Below, in pieces: positions 19,307-27,001 of a stretch of 64,000 bases of DNA (positions within the stretch are counted from its first letter, which is position 1; each line of letters opens with the position of its first letter). Origin of the DNA: Thermococcaceae archaeon. Its GTDB lineage: Archaea > Methanobacteriota_B > Thermococci > Thermococcales > Thermococcaceae. The translations under genes were made by a program, and so were the position numbers. The notes under the pieces were generated by a model. That model searched no databases. It saw only the letters and a program-made list of their open reading frames with translations, and had not been told where the DNA came from. The stretch lies in NCBI GenBank assembly GCA_030156945.1, contig JASGLT010000006.1, positions 1 through 64,000 of the forward strand, in the 5' to 3' direction.

Positions 19307-19383
19307 TGAGCTTTCTTGAAATTTTCTTTTTTGTGTTCAACAAAGCTAATAAACCCTTCTTCCCCCTATTCACGGTGGCGTTG

Positions 19384-20130
19384 ATGGGGGATGAAATAAA
19401 GGTCACTCTTGTCAATTATACAAAAAAGCCGCTCGAAACTGTCACATGGGCGGCCCTTATAAGCTACTGGGACGGCTGGGAAACTGAGGCATTCGGGAGG
19501 ATCAATAAGAACGATGTTGAAATGCACCTTCCGAGGGTTCTCGGCTACGGTCACGAGAGCATTCTGGAGCATGCGACGCTTACCTTCGCAATTGAGGGAT
19601 GTTCTCGCGTTTGTTCGCACCAAATTGTTCGTCATAGACTTGCCTCTTATACCCAACAGTCACAGCGCTATATCGTATTGAACCCTGAAGACGTTGAGGA
19701 AACTTTTGTCATCCCAGAGGGAATAAAGAACGACCCAGAACTCCTCGAGGAATGGAAGGAACTCATGAAAAAGTCCATTGAGCTCTACAAAAAAAGCATT
19801 GAGCGCGGTCAGCACCAGGAAGATGCGCGCTTCATCCTCCCGCAGGCGGTCAGAACTAAGATAGTCGTCACCATGAACCTCCGCGAGCTGAAGCACTTCC
19901 TGGGACTTAGGGCCTGTGAAAGGGCCCAGTGGGAGATAAGGGAAGTGGCCTGGAAGATGCTTGAGGAGATTGCTAAGAACGAGGAGCTGAGGCCGATAAT
20001 AAAGTGGGCTAAACTCGGGCCGAGGTGCGTTCAGCTCGGCTACTGTCCCGAGGGCGATCTCATGCCCCCTGGCTGCTGGAAGCAGACGAGGGAAAAGTGG
20101 CAGGCACTTTTTGGCAATTTTTCCCGATGA
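19384..20130 (+). CDS. thyX: Flavin-dependent thymidylate synthase
   Basis: 248 residues from ATG 19384; the frame stays open upstream, but that part is AT-rich and not protein-like, and GGTGG lies before this ATG. The ThyX motif RHR-x7-S is present as 'RHRLASYTQQSQRY', with 'GYGHESILEHATLTFAIEG' upstream and 'HFLGLRACERAQWEIRE' downstream. It makes dTMP from dUMP using FAD, NADPH and methylene-folate. With dcd (43.7 kb) and tmk (54.3 kb), three dTTP-pathway enzymes lie in this window, though far apart. Confidence 0.95.
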   Translation: MGDEIKVTLVNYTKKPLETVTWAALISYWDGWETEAFGRINKNDVEMHLPRVLGYGHESILEHATLTFAIEGCSRVCSHQIVRHRLASYTQQSQRYIVLNPEDVEETFVIPEGIKNDPELLEEWKELMKKSIELYKKSIERGQHQEDARFILPQAVRTKIVVTMNLRELKHFLGLRACERAQWEIREVAWKMLEEIAKNEELRPIIKWAKLGPRCVQLGYCPEGDLMPPGCWKQTREKWQALFGNFSR

Positions 20131-20216
20131 TTGTTACAAATTGTTTCATCTCCTCAGCTTTTTATACCACAACTCTTATATTTCCCCGTGCGTATTGGTA
20201 TTCAGGTGAGAGATTT

Positions 20217-20872
20217 ATGGAGATTGTTAAGTTCTTTTCAAGCCTAAAACCCGGCGAGACCGTGGTCATGGAGCACGACTCATCGGCAGTCCCTTCCTAC
20301 GCCCTTTACCTGCTCTTGAGATGGGCCTTGGAAGAGGGCAGGAAGGTACTTGTGGATGACTTTTTGGACACACTGCACGTTTATAAAGTGCAGCTTGAGC
20401 TCATGGGTCTTGATGTTTCCCCCTCGAATCCGCCTCGGTAATAAAAATCGGCGGAATAATTGACGTTGGGAACGTTGTGGGGAGGGTAAGCCCGAGGGGC
20501 GGTGCAATACTGCGGAAGGAGTACGAGAAAGTTTATTCAGGCGTTATATCTGACGAGGATGTCACAATAAACCCGGTTCTGGGCCTTGAGAAGGCGCTAA
20601 TATTCACTGAGGATCGGGTTGAGCTAATGGAAACTCTGGCGCAGGTATCCCGCAGACTTGGAGACAAAAGGAGGATAGCAATATACTTCATAAATCGGGA
20701 CATCCTTGAAAGCGTTAACCCAATAGCGGTTCCTATAATAGAGTTCATGAGCACTACGCTGGTTGAAGTAGAGAAAAAGGGGAGGGTCTATACCTTCGAA
20801 GTGCTTAAGTCTGCAACGCCCGAGATAGATGGGAAAACCTTTAACTACGACATTGACAGACTTGAAGGTTAA
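20217..20872 (+). pseudogene. DUF257 family protein, frameshifted at a C run
   Basis: A DUF257-type gene of about 218 codons split in two frames. The first part starts at ATG 20217 behind AGGTGAG (MEIVKFFSSLKPGETVVMEH onwards) and runs to TAA 20439; the second is open from about 20420 to 20872 ('VIKIGGIIDVGNVVGRV' onwards). The frames join perfectly if the five-C run at about 20419-20423 had six. DUF257 proteins are Thermococcales-enriched, RecA/KaiC-like and of unknown function. TATA-like TTTTTATACC occurs near 20160. Whether this is a true pseudogene or a homopolymer sequencing error cannot be told here. The following 208 nt (20873-21080) hold no feature I can support. Confidence 0.75.
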
Positions 20873-21080
20873 AGTAGCGCTTATGTATCTTTTTAACCTT
20901 TTTCTTAACGTTTGAGCTCTCTAAGTGTAAGGAGTTCTTGATGGAGAATCATCACCAGTAGATGTCTACAAAGGATACTTTTTAGACTTATGTTAGGGAA
21001 TTTTTGGGCCCTCAAAAGCATATTGGAGCCGGATGCAACGTTCAAGGATTTTTCCTGTAAAAAGAAGTTTGATGTAAAGC

Positions 21081-21587
21081 TCAGAGGGCTTTAGGCTCTT
21101 CCCCAATTACTTCCTCTATTGCCTGTTTTAACTCATCGTAGGCCTCTTGAAGCGACTCCGGGATGACTTTTGTGTCTGCTATGACGGGCATGAAGTTGGT
21201 GTCCCCGTTCCAGCGGGGCACGATGTGGAGGTGGACGTGGTCGTCTATCCCCGCTCCGGCCACCCTGCCGAGGTTTATTCCGAGGTTGAAACCGTGGGGG
21301 TTCATGGCCCTCTTTATGGCCTTTATCATGAGCTGGGAGAGCTTCATTATCTCCAAAAGCTCCTCTTCGGTAAGATCCTCCAGCTTGCCAACGTGCCTGT
21401 AGGGGGCTATCATAACATGTCCTGGGTTGTATGGGTAGTTGTTCATGATCACGAAAGCATGCTTCCCGCGGTAGAGAATGAGCCTTTCCCTGTCTCGGTT
21501 TTCCTTAGGGAAATCACAGAATATGCAACCATCGTGTTTAGGTGAGCGTATGTACTCTATTCTCCAAGGTGCCCATAGGACTTTCAT
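21081..21587 (-). CDS. HIT family hydrolase
   Basis: 168 residues. The N-terminal 'CIFCDFPKENRDRERLILYRG' has a CxxC zinc-site pair; 'YPYNPGHVMIAPYRHVGKLEDLT' follows; the histidine triad is 'HVHLHIVPRW' near residue 119. HIT proteins hydrolyse dinucleoside polyphosphates or nucleoside phosphoramidates. ATG 21587 follows GGAGGTGAGGAA. Monocistronic. Confidence 0.9.
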   Translation of the reverse strand: MKVLWAPWRIEYIRSPKHDGCIFCDFPKENRDRERLILYRGKHAFVIMNNYPYNPGHVMIAPYRHVGKLEDLTEEELLEIMKLSQLMIKAIKRAMNPHGFNLGINLGRVAGAGIDDHVHLHIVPRWNGDTNFMPVIADTKVIPESLQEAYDELKQAIEEVIGEEPKAL

Positions 21588-21632
21588 TTCCTCACCTCCG
21601 TCGGGAGAAAGAAAGGGGGCTTAAAAGCTTAA

Positions 21633-22568
21633 CTAGAGCTCTACCCCTGAAAACAGCAGTCCAAGATAGACCACATAAAGTGCCAGGAAGTAAACACCTA
21701 TCCTCCTGTCGAGTCCTCCGGACCTCTTCAGCTCGGCTATCATCGGAAGCATTGCCATCAGAACCAAAACTATCGTTAGCGTTGATGCGCCGGTTGGGAG
21801 AGGCCTTATCAGCGAGGCCAGCCCAAGAACCACGAGGGCGTTCATTATGTTGGCTCCGATCACGTTCCCGACGCTTATACTGCCTCGCTCTCTCACTGCC
21901 CCGTAGAGGGCGTTGGTCATCTCGGGCAGGGAGGTTCCGATCGCGACAATGGTGGCACCTATGACGTACTCCGCTACTCCGAGGGCCTCAGCGATGTTCC
22001 TGCCCCCGTAAACGACGAGCCTTGCACCTATGACCATCAATCCACCGTAGATGAAGAGCAGCACATAATCTATCGGCGTTGCTCTGGTGTGGTGTTCTTT
22101 TTCAAGTTCCCTTCTACCTGCGAAATGCTTTCTGTAAAGCCATCTGAGGTATAGGGCGTAAGCTCCGAGAAGGAGGGTACCGTCGAGCCTCGAAAGGGTC
22201 CCATCAATCGATAAAAGCATCAGGAAGCCGAGGGAAGCCAGCATGACAAGGGAATTCTCATACGCACCGCTTCCAGCCTTCAGGGGCTTTATAACCGAGG
22301 CAAGGCCGAGGATGAGTGCTATGTTTGCAAAGATGCTCCCGAGGGCGTTGCCGAGGGCTATGCCTTCGGCCTTCGTGATGCTCGCCATTGCGCTCGTTGT
22401 AATCTCGGGCAGCGTCGTTGCGAGGCTTATGACCACGAGGCTGATTATTAGAGGGGATACGCCGGCCTTTTCCGCCACTTCGATTATTTTGTCCGAGAGC
22501 TTGTCTCCAAAGACAACGAGGAGTATTATTCCGATGACTATTGAACCTGCCCACACCAGCATTTCCAC
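21633..22568 (-). CDS. Calcium/sodium antiporter (CaCA family, YrbG-like)
   Basis: 311 residues, about ten membrane helices, with the two inverted alpha repeats: 'SLVVISLATTLPEITTSAMASITK' (in pieces; ATTLPEI) and 'GATIVAIGTSLPEMTNALYG' (GTSLPEM), plus 'GNALGSIFANIALILG' and 'GNVIGANIMNALVVLG'. These bind Na+ and Ca2+ (or H+) in the membrane. The start may be GTG 22568, 5 nt after GGTGAG, or ATG 22562. Monocistronic; divergent from apgM. Confidence 0.9.
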   Translation of the reverse strand: MEMLVWAGSIVIGIILLVVFGDKLSDKIIEVAEKAGVSPLIISLVVISLATTLPEITTSAMASITKAEGIALGNALGSIFANIALILGLASVIKPLKAGSGAYENSLVMLASLGFLMLLSIDGTLSRLDGTLLLGAYALYLRWLYRKHFAGRRELEKEHHTRATPIDYVLLFIYGGLMVIGARLVVYGGRNIAEALGVAEYVIGATIVAIGTSLPEMTNALYGAVRERGSISVGNVIGANIMNALVVLGLASLIRPLPTGASTLTIVLVLMAMLPMIAELKRSGGLDRRIGVYFLALYVVYLGLLFSGVEL

Positions 22569-22701
22569 TTTCTCTCACCGGGATGAGTTGGGAGGATGTT
22601 TCATAAAGTTTTTGAAGTAGCCTTCTGGAACAGGTCCGTTAACGATTGGAGTTCGTGAGATATCACAGAAAGGTTCAGCAAAGCTTTAAAGATGAATCGA
22701 T

Positions 22702-22718
22702 AATCACTACCGGTGATA
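22702..22718 (+). promoter_or_regulatory. TGM-like operator overlapping the apgM ribosome binding site
   Basis: AATCAC-N5-GTGATA differs in one base from the Thermococcales glycolytic motif TATCAC-N5-GTGATA, the target of the TrmB-family sugar regulator TGR/TrmBL1. It lies downstream of a GCTTTAAAG TATA box (22683-22690) and includes the GGTGAT ribosome binding site. A motif downstream of TATA is the repression arrangement known for glycolytic genes. An isolated half-site TATCAC is at 22661-22666. Confidence 0.7.
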
Positions 22719-22721
22719 GAT

Positions 22722-23957
22722 ATGAAGCAGAGGAAGGGACTTCTCATAATCCTGGATGGTCTCGGCGACAGGCCGATAAAGGAGTTCGGCGGAAAGACGC
22801 CGCTTGAGTACGCCGAAACCCCAAACATGGACAGGCTCGCCAAGATGGGAATCCTCGGCCAGCAGGACCCGATAAAGCCTGGCCAGCCGGCAGGAAGTGA
22901 TACCGCTCACCTCTCAATATTCGGCTACGACCCCTACAAGGTCTACCGCGGAAGGGGCTTCCTTGAGGCCCTCGGTGTAGGCCTCGACCTCAACGAAGAC
23001 GATTTAGCCTTCCGTGTGAACTTCGCCACGATCGAGAACGGAATAATAACTGACAGGCGTGCGGGAAGAATAAGCACCGAGGAGGCCCACGAGCTGGCCA
23101 AGGCCATTCAAGAGAACGTGAAGCTCCCGGTTGACTTCATATTCGTCGGTGCAACCGGCCACAGGGCCGTTCTCGTCCTCAGGGGCATGGCCAAGGGCTA
23201 CCGCGTCGGCGAGAACGACCCGCACGAGGCCGGAAAGCCGCCGCACAAGTTCACCTGGGAGGATGAGGAGAGCAAGAAGGTTGCCGAAATTCTCGAAGAG
23301 TTCGTGAGGCAGGCCCACGAAGTCCTTGAGGAGCACCCGATCAACGAGAAGCGCAGGAATGAAGGAAAGCCCGTTGCCAACTACCTCCTCATCCGCGGTG
23401 CCGGAACCTACCCCGACATACCGATGAAGTTCACCGAGCAGTGGAAGGTGAAGGCCGCCGCAGTTATAGCGGTCTCGCTCGTCAAGGGCGTTGCCAGGGC
23501 CATAGGCTTCGACGTCTACACTCCCGAGGGAGCAACTGGAGAGTACAACACCGACGTGATGGCCAAGGCCAGGAAAGCTGTTGAACTGCTAAAGGACTAC
23601 GACTTCGTGTTCCTGCACTTCAAGCCGACCGATGCCGCTGGCCACGACAACAACCCGAAGCTCAAGGCCGAGATGATAGAGAAGGCCGACGAGATGATAG
23701 GCTACATCCTCGAGCACATCGACCTTGAGGAGGTCGTCATAGCGATAACCGGCGACCACTCAACACCGTGCGAGGTCATGAACCACAGCGGCGACCCGGT
23801 TCCGCTCCTCATCGCTGGCGGCGGCGTCAGGCCAGACCACACAGAGAGCTTCGGAGAGAGGGAGTGCATGCGCGGCGGAATTGGCAGGATAAAGGGCCAC
23901 GACATAGTGCCTATAATGATGGACCTCATGAACAGGAGCGAGAAGTTCGGGGCTTGA
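22722..23957 (+). CDS. apgM: 2,3-bisphosphoglycerate-independent phosphoglycerate mutase, archaeal type
   Basis: 411 residues. Interconverts 3- and 2-phosphoglycerate with a metal-dependent alkaline-phosphatase fold. Key segments: 'LIILDGLGDRP' (metal Asp), 'GSDTAHLSIFGYDPYK' (nucleophile region), 'FLHFKPTDAAGHDNN' and 'AITGDHSTPCEVMNHSGD' (metal His/Asp). ATG 22722 was chosen over GTG 22713, which lies inside the GGTGAT site. Monocistronic, with a TGM-like operator in its leader, so probably sugar regulated. Confidence 0.95.
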   Translation: MKQRKGLLIILDGLGDRPIKEFGGKTPLEYAETPNMDRLAKMGILGQQDPIKPGQPAGSDTAHLSIFGYDPYKVYRGRGFLEALGVGLDLNEDDLAFRVNFATIENGIITDRRAGRISTEEAHELAKAIQENVKLPVDFIFVGATGHRAVLVLRGMAKGYRVGENDPHEAGKPPHKFTWEDEESKKVAEILEEFVRQAHEVLEEHPINEKRRNEGKPVANYLLIRGAGTYPDIPMKFTEQWKVKAAAVIAVSLVKGVARAIGFDVYTPEGATGEYNTDVMAKARKAVELLKDYDFVFLHFKPTDAAGHDNNPKLKAEMIEKADEMIGYILEHIDLEEVVIAITGDHSTPCEVMNHSGDPVPLLIAGGGVRPDHTESFGERECMRGGIGRIKGHDIVPIMMDLMNRSEKFGA

Positions 23958-24005
23958 AGGCCGTTCTATTTTTCTTTCTGTGCTTTCTCACATCCTTTGG
24001 GAGCA

Positions 24006-24173
24006 TCATCTTTTTCTCTGCTCCCAGCGCAGGAGTACGAAGAGAATCAGGAAGAATATCGTGATGCGGTAGCTCACCTCGAATGGAATGACGCCAACAA
24101 GCCCCAAAGTGTACAGTATTGCCAGTACGAGCACTATGGGGAGCAGGATTCTGTAGAGGGTTTTTCGCTCCAT
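24006..24173 (-). CDS. Small two-helix membrane protein
   Basis: 55 residues from ATG 24173. Two hydrophobic helices ('ILLPIVLVLAILYTLGLVG' and 'ITIFFLILFVLLRW') separated by 'VIPFEVSYR', with a basic C-terminus. No recognised family. The ribosome binding site is weak. It follows the BtuF-like gene on the same strand, separated by 43 nt, and converges on apgM. It could be a membrane partner of that lipoprotein, but this is only proximity. Confidence 0.5.
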   Translation of the reverse strand: MERKTLYRILLPIVLVLAILYTLGLVGVIPFEVSYRITIFFLILFVLLRWEQRKR

Positions 24174-24216
24174 GGAGGAAGGTTGTCCGTCTGGTATTAA
24201 AAATTTTTGAAAAAGG

Positions 24217-25293
24217 TCAGCCCTCCACGGGGCACGTGACGGGCTGGAAGTTGTAGCCGTAGGCCTCTGGGTGGATGAAGTAGGAGAGCTCCTCAAGGGC
24301 CTCGACGAGCCTTGGGCCTGGCCTCGATACTGCATTGTCGTCGCTGACGAAGTATATCCTGCCGTTCTTTACGGCATCTGTGTCCGCGAGCGGGCTGTTG
24401 CAGATGTCGTCAATGGTGGCTCCCGCGTGGGCTGAGAGGATTATTATCTCCGGGTTTCTGGCGACGGCTTCCTCGAGGCTGACCTGGGCCCAGCTCTTGG
24501 CGTCGTGGAAGACGTTCTCACCGCCGGCGAGTTCGATGAGTGAATCCTGGAAGGTGCCGTTGCCGGGGACGTAGAGCGGGTTCCACCAGCTTATGAAGAG
24601 AACCTTTGGCCTCGTCTTATTTGAAACGCGGAACTGAACGTCGGCAACCTCGGCCTTCATGAACTCGACCACTCCTTCAGCCCTCTCGCTCTGGTTGAGA
24701 ACCTTCCCAAGGAGTTCGATGGCATCATAGACCTCATCCATGTTCTTGGGGTCGAGTATTATGACCGGCGCTATCTTCTCAAGCTGGTCAAGGTACTTGA
24801 GGTGCATTGAGGTGCCTATTATTAGGTCGGGTTCGAGAGAAGCTATCACCTCGATGTTCGGGTCGCTGAAGCCGCCTATTATCTCCCTGCCCTCCTGAAC
24901 TCCAGGGGGATAGTCGTCGAACTTGGTAACTCCTATGACCCTGTCGAGGGCGCCGAGGAAGTAGAGGGTCTCGGTGATGCTCGGGGCGAGGGAGACTATC
25001 TTCTTCGGCTCCTTCTCAATGGTGACGTTTCTGCCCGCGAAGTCAGCGATGGTTAGCGGGTAGTAGGGCTTGGCCTTCGGGCACTCACATTTCAGGGTAG
25101 TTGAATTTTCCGAAGCCGGTGTAGCCGTATTGGCTGAATTCTCTGTTGGGGATGGTGTGTTTTGGCTTGTGAGTGTAGTGCTCGGCGTTGAAGAGCTCCT
25201 CGTCTGGGTCTGCTCTGATGAACCTCCTATGCATCCGCTAACAAAAACGATCGCCACAAGGAAAAGCACTCCGAGGAGTTTGGCGTTTCTCAT
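24217..25293 (-). CDS. BtuF/FhuD-type substrate-binding lipoprotein (helical backbone ABC protein)
   Basis: 358 residues. Lipoprotein signal with lipobox 'FVSGC' near residue 20, then a Ser/Thr/Pro-rich linker (about 22-60), then a periplasmic-binding class III domain: 'KIVSLAPSITETLYFLGALDRVIGV' (in pieces), 'EVIASLEPDLIIGTS' and 'SRPGPRLVEALEEL'. These bind cobalamin, siderophores or haem for ABC import. No permease or ATPase is adjacent, so it is an orphan. ATG 25293 follows AGGTGAT. A palindrome (25319-25332) lies at the expected transcript start. Confidence 0.88.
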   Translation of the reverse strand: MRNAKLLGVLFLVAIVFVSGCIGGSSEQTQTRSSSTPSTTLTSQNTPSPTENSANTATPASENSTTLKCECPKAKPYYPLTIADFAGRNVTIEKEPKKIVSLAPSITETLYFLGALDRVIGVTKFDDYPPGVQEGREIIGGFSDPNIEVIASLEPDLIIGTSMHLKYLDQLEKIAPVIILDPKNMDEVYDAIELLGKVLNQSERAEGVVEFMKAEVADVQFRVSNKTRPKVLFISWWNPLYVPGNGTFQDSLIELAGGENVFHDAKSWAQVSLEEAVARNPEIIILSAHAGATIDDICNSPLADTDAVKNGRIYFVSDDNAVSRPGPRLVEALEELSYFIHPEAYGYNFQPVTCPVEG

Positions 25294-25318
25294 TTTAATC
25301 ACCTGGATTATTTGTCCG

Positions 25319-25332
25319 GCTCCATATGGAGC
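25319..25332. promoter_or_regulatory. 14-bp palindromic operator candidate upstream of the BtuF-like gene
   Basis: GCTCCATATGGAGC is a perfect palindrome. On the minus strand it begins 4 nt after the TATA box ATTTATAAAG region (25337-25346) and lies just before the AGGTGAT ribosome binding site of the lipoprotein gene. This position suits a repressor that blocks transcription. The regulator is unknown; cobalamin or metal response is only a guess from the gene. Confidence 0.55.
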
Positions 25333-25407
25333 GAGGATTTATAAAGTTATTGGATAAAACGACCATCTCCTCAAAAGCCGTGGAAAGGTAGAAATGGGCT
25401 TGAAAAC

Positions 25408-26013
25408 TCAGAGTGTCAGCCTCTCAACGAGTTCCCTAAGTTTCTCCTTCCCGTTCCCGATCAGCGGTTCCCCGTGAGCCGGAAGGAGGTTTTCAAAGTC
25501 TATCTCCAGAAGCTCAGCTATTCTCTTCTGGTTCATCTTGGGGTCGAGCGAGTACTGGTGGGGAACCTCCTCGAGCCTTCCCTCTCTCTCGACCACGAGG
25601 TCGCCAACGAATAGGCTCTTGGTGACTTCATCGAGGAGACAGATGCTCCCACTTGTGTGTCCGGGCTTGTGGAAGACTCTGAGGCCCTCAAACACATCTC
25701 CATCATTCAGCTTAACCTCTGGCATTAACCCAGTCTTTTCAAAAATCAGGTCTTCTTCGTCTTTGTGAGCCGCTATCAAAGCTTTGGTCTTCTCCTTCAG
25801 GCACCTTAGCGAGCCTGTGTGGTCAAAATGGCCGTGGGTTAAGACTATTGTCTTAAGGGGCTTTCCGAGCTCTTCAACGGTCTTGAGAATTTTATCACAT
25901 GTGGTATCTATTCCCGTATCGACGGCTACGATGTATTCCTCTCGGTCGATGAGGTAGACGTTCACGAAGGTGTCGAAAATCCGGTATATCCCGGGAAGGA
26001 CTTCAGAGTACAT
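25408..26013 (-). CDS. MBL-fold metallo-hydrolase
   Basis: 201 residues. Metallo-beta-lactamase fold with 'TIVLTHGHFDHTGSL' (HxHxDH) near residue 60, metal His in 'KPGHTSGSICL' near 115, Asp in 'SLFVGDLVV' near 133 and His in 'LLPAHGEPL' near 178. Compact type similar to glyoxalase II-like hydrolases; substrate unknown. ATG 26013 is chosen because GAGGTGATT precedes it; GTG 26022 is inside this site. Confidence 0.87.
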   Translation of the reverse strand: MYSEVLPGIYRIFDTFVNVYLIDREEYIVAVDTGIDTTCDKILKTVEELGKPLKTIVLTHGHFDHTGSLRCLKEKTKALIAAHKDEEDLIFEKTGLMPEVKLNDGDVFEGLRVFHKPGHTSGSICLLDEVTKSLFVGDLVVEREGRLEEVPHQYSLDPKMNQKRIAELLEIDFENLLPAHGEPLIGNGKEKLRELVERLTL

Positions 26014-26090
26014 CCGAATCACCTCAATTTAAATTGGGGTATTGGCCCTAAAATCTTTGACCACAGTGTTAGAGCTCATAATCCTTGAAG

Positions 26091-26112
26091 TTTTTATCAC
26101 CCTTTTTATCAC
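26091..26112. promoter_or_regulatory. Tandem TTTTTATCAC direct repeat upstream of aldo/keto reductase-wor4
   Basis: TTTTTATCAC occurs twice (26091-26100 and 26103-26112), 12 bp apart start to start, so nearly on the same helix face. It lies about 55-75 nt before the ATG at 26165 and upstream of an AT-rich TATA-like element (about 26122-26132). This suggests an activator or repressor site; no regulator is identified. Confidence 0.4.
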
Positions 26113-26164
26113 TGGCAGGGAAACATTAATTAAGGTCGAGTTCCAAATCGTTTTGGTGTGAAAG

Positions 26165-27001
26165 ATGAAGAAGGTTAGGGTTTTTGACGACCTTAAGAGA
26201 ATAGGCGACGATAAAGTTACGGCCATAGGCATGGGCACCTGGGGAATCGGGGGCAGAGAGGCCCCTGACTATTCAATGGACAGGGAGAGCATTGAGGTTC
26301 TAAGGTACGGCCTTGAGCTCGGGATCAACCTCATCGATACTGCAGAGTTCTACGGCGCCGGCCACTCCGAGGAGCTGGTTGGAGAGGCCATAAAGGAGTT
26401 CGAGCGCGAAGACATATTCATCATCAGCAAGGTCTGGCCGACACACTTCGGCTACGAGGAAGCAAAGAAGGCCGCGAGGGCGAGCGCAAAGAGGCTCGGC
26501 ACGTACATAGACCTCTACCTCCTTCACTGGCCCGTTGATGACTTTAAGAGAATCGAGGAGACGCTACATGCCCTTGAAGATCTCGTTGATGAAGGACTAA
26601 TCCGCTACATCGGCGTCAGCAACTTCGACCTTGAACTTCTCAGAAGGAGCCAGGAGGCGATGAAGAAGTACGAGATAGTCGCCAACGAGGTCAAGTACTC
26701 CCTCAAAGACCGCTGGCCAGAAACTACAGGTCTGCTCGACTACATGAAGCGTGAGGGGATTGCATTGATAGCTTACACCCCACTGGAAAAGGGAACCCTC
26801 GCGAGAAACGAATGCCTGGCCGAGATCGGGAAGAAGTACGGTAAGACAGCCGCTCAGGTTGCGCTCAACTACCTCATCTGGGAGGAGAACGTCATAGCCA
26901 TCCCTAAAGCCGGAAGCAGGGAGCACCTTGAGGAGAACTTCGGCGCTATGGGATGGCGCCTTTCTGAGGAGGATAGAGAGAACGCAAGGAGGTGCCTCTG
27001 A
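26165..27001 (+). CDS. Aldo/keto reductase
   Basis: 278 residues. (beta/alpha)8 NAD(P)H-dependent carbonyl reductase. The catalytic tetrad is visible: Asp and Tyr in 'NLIDTAEFYGAG', Lys in 'FIISKVWP' and His in 'YLLHWPVDD'. The cofactor segment is 'AIPKAGSREHLEENF'. Its stop overlaps the start of the tungsten oxidoreductase (TGATG), so the two proteins are made together. In Pyrococcus furiosus an aldose reductase gene likewise stands between apgM and wor4 (recalled), and apgM is 2.2 kb upstream here. A joint aldehyde/ketone-handling role is inferred. Confidence 0.9.
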   Translation: MKKVRVFDDLKRIGDDKVTAIGMGTWGIGGREAPDYSMDRESIEVLRYGLELGINLIDTAEFYGAGHSEELVGEAIKEFEREDIFIISKVWPTHFGYEEAKKAARASAKRLGTYIDLYLLHWPVDDFKRIEETLHALEDLVDEGLIRYIGVSNFDLELLRRSQEAMKKYEIVANEVKYSLKDRWPETTGLLDYMKREGIALIAYTPLEKGTLARNECLAEIGKKYGKTAAQVALNYLIWEENVIAIPKAGSREHLEENFGAMGWRLSEEDRENARRCL

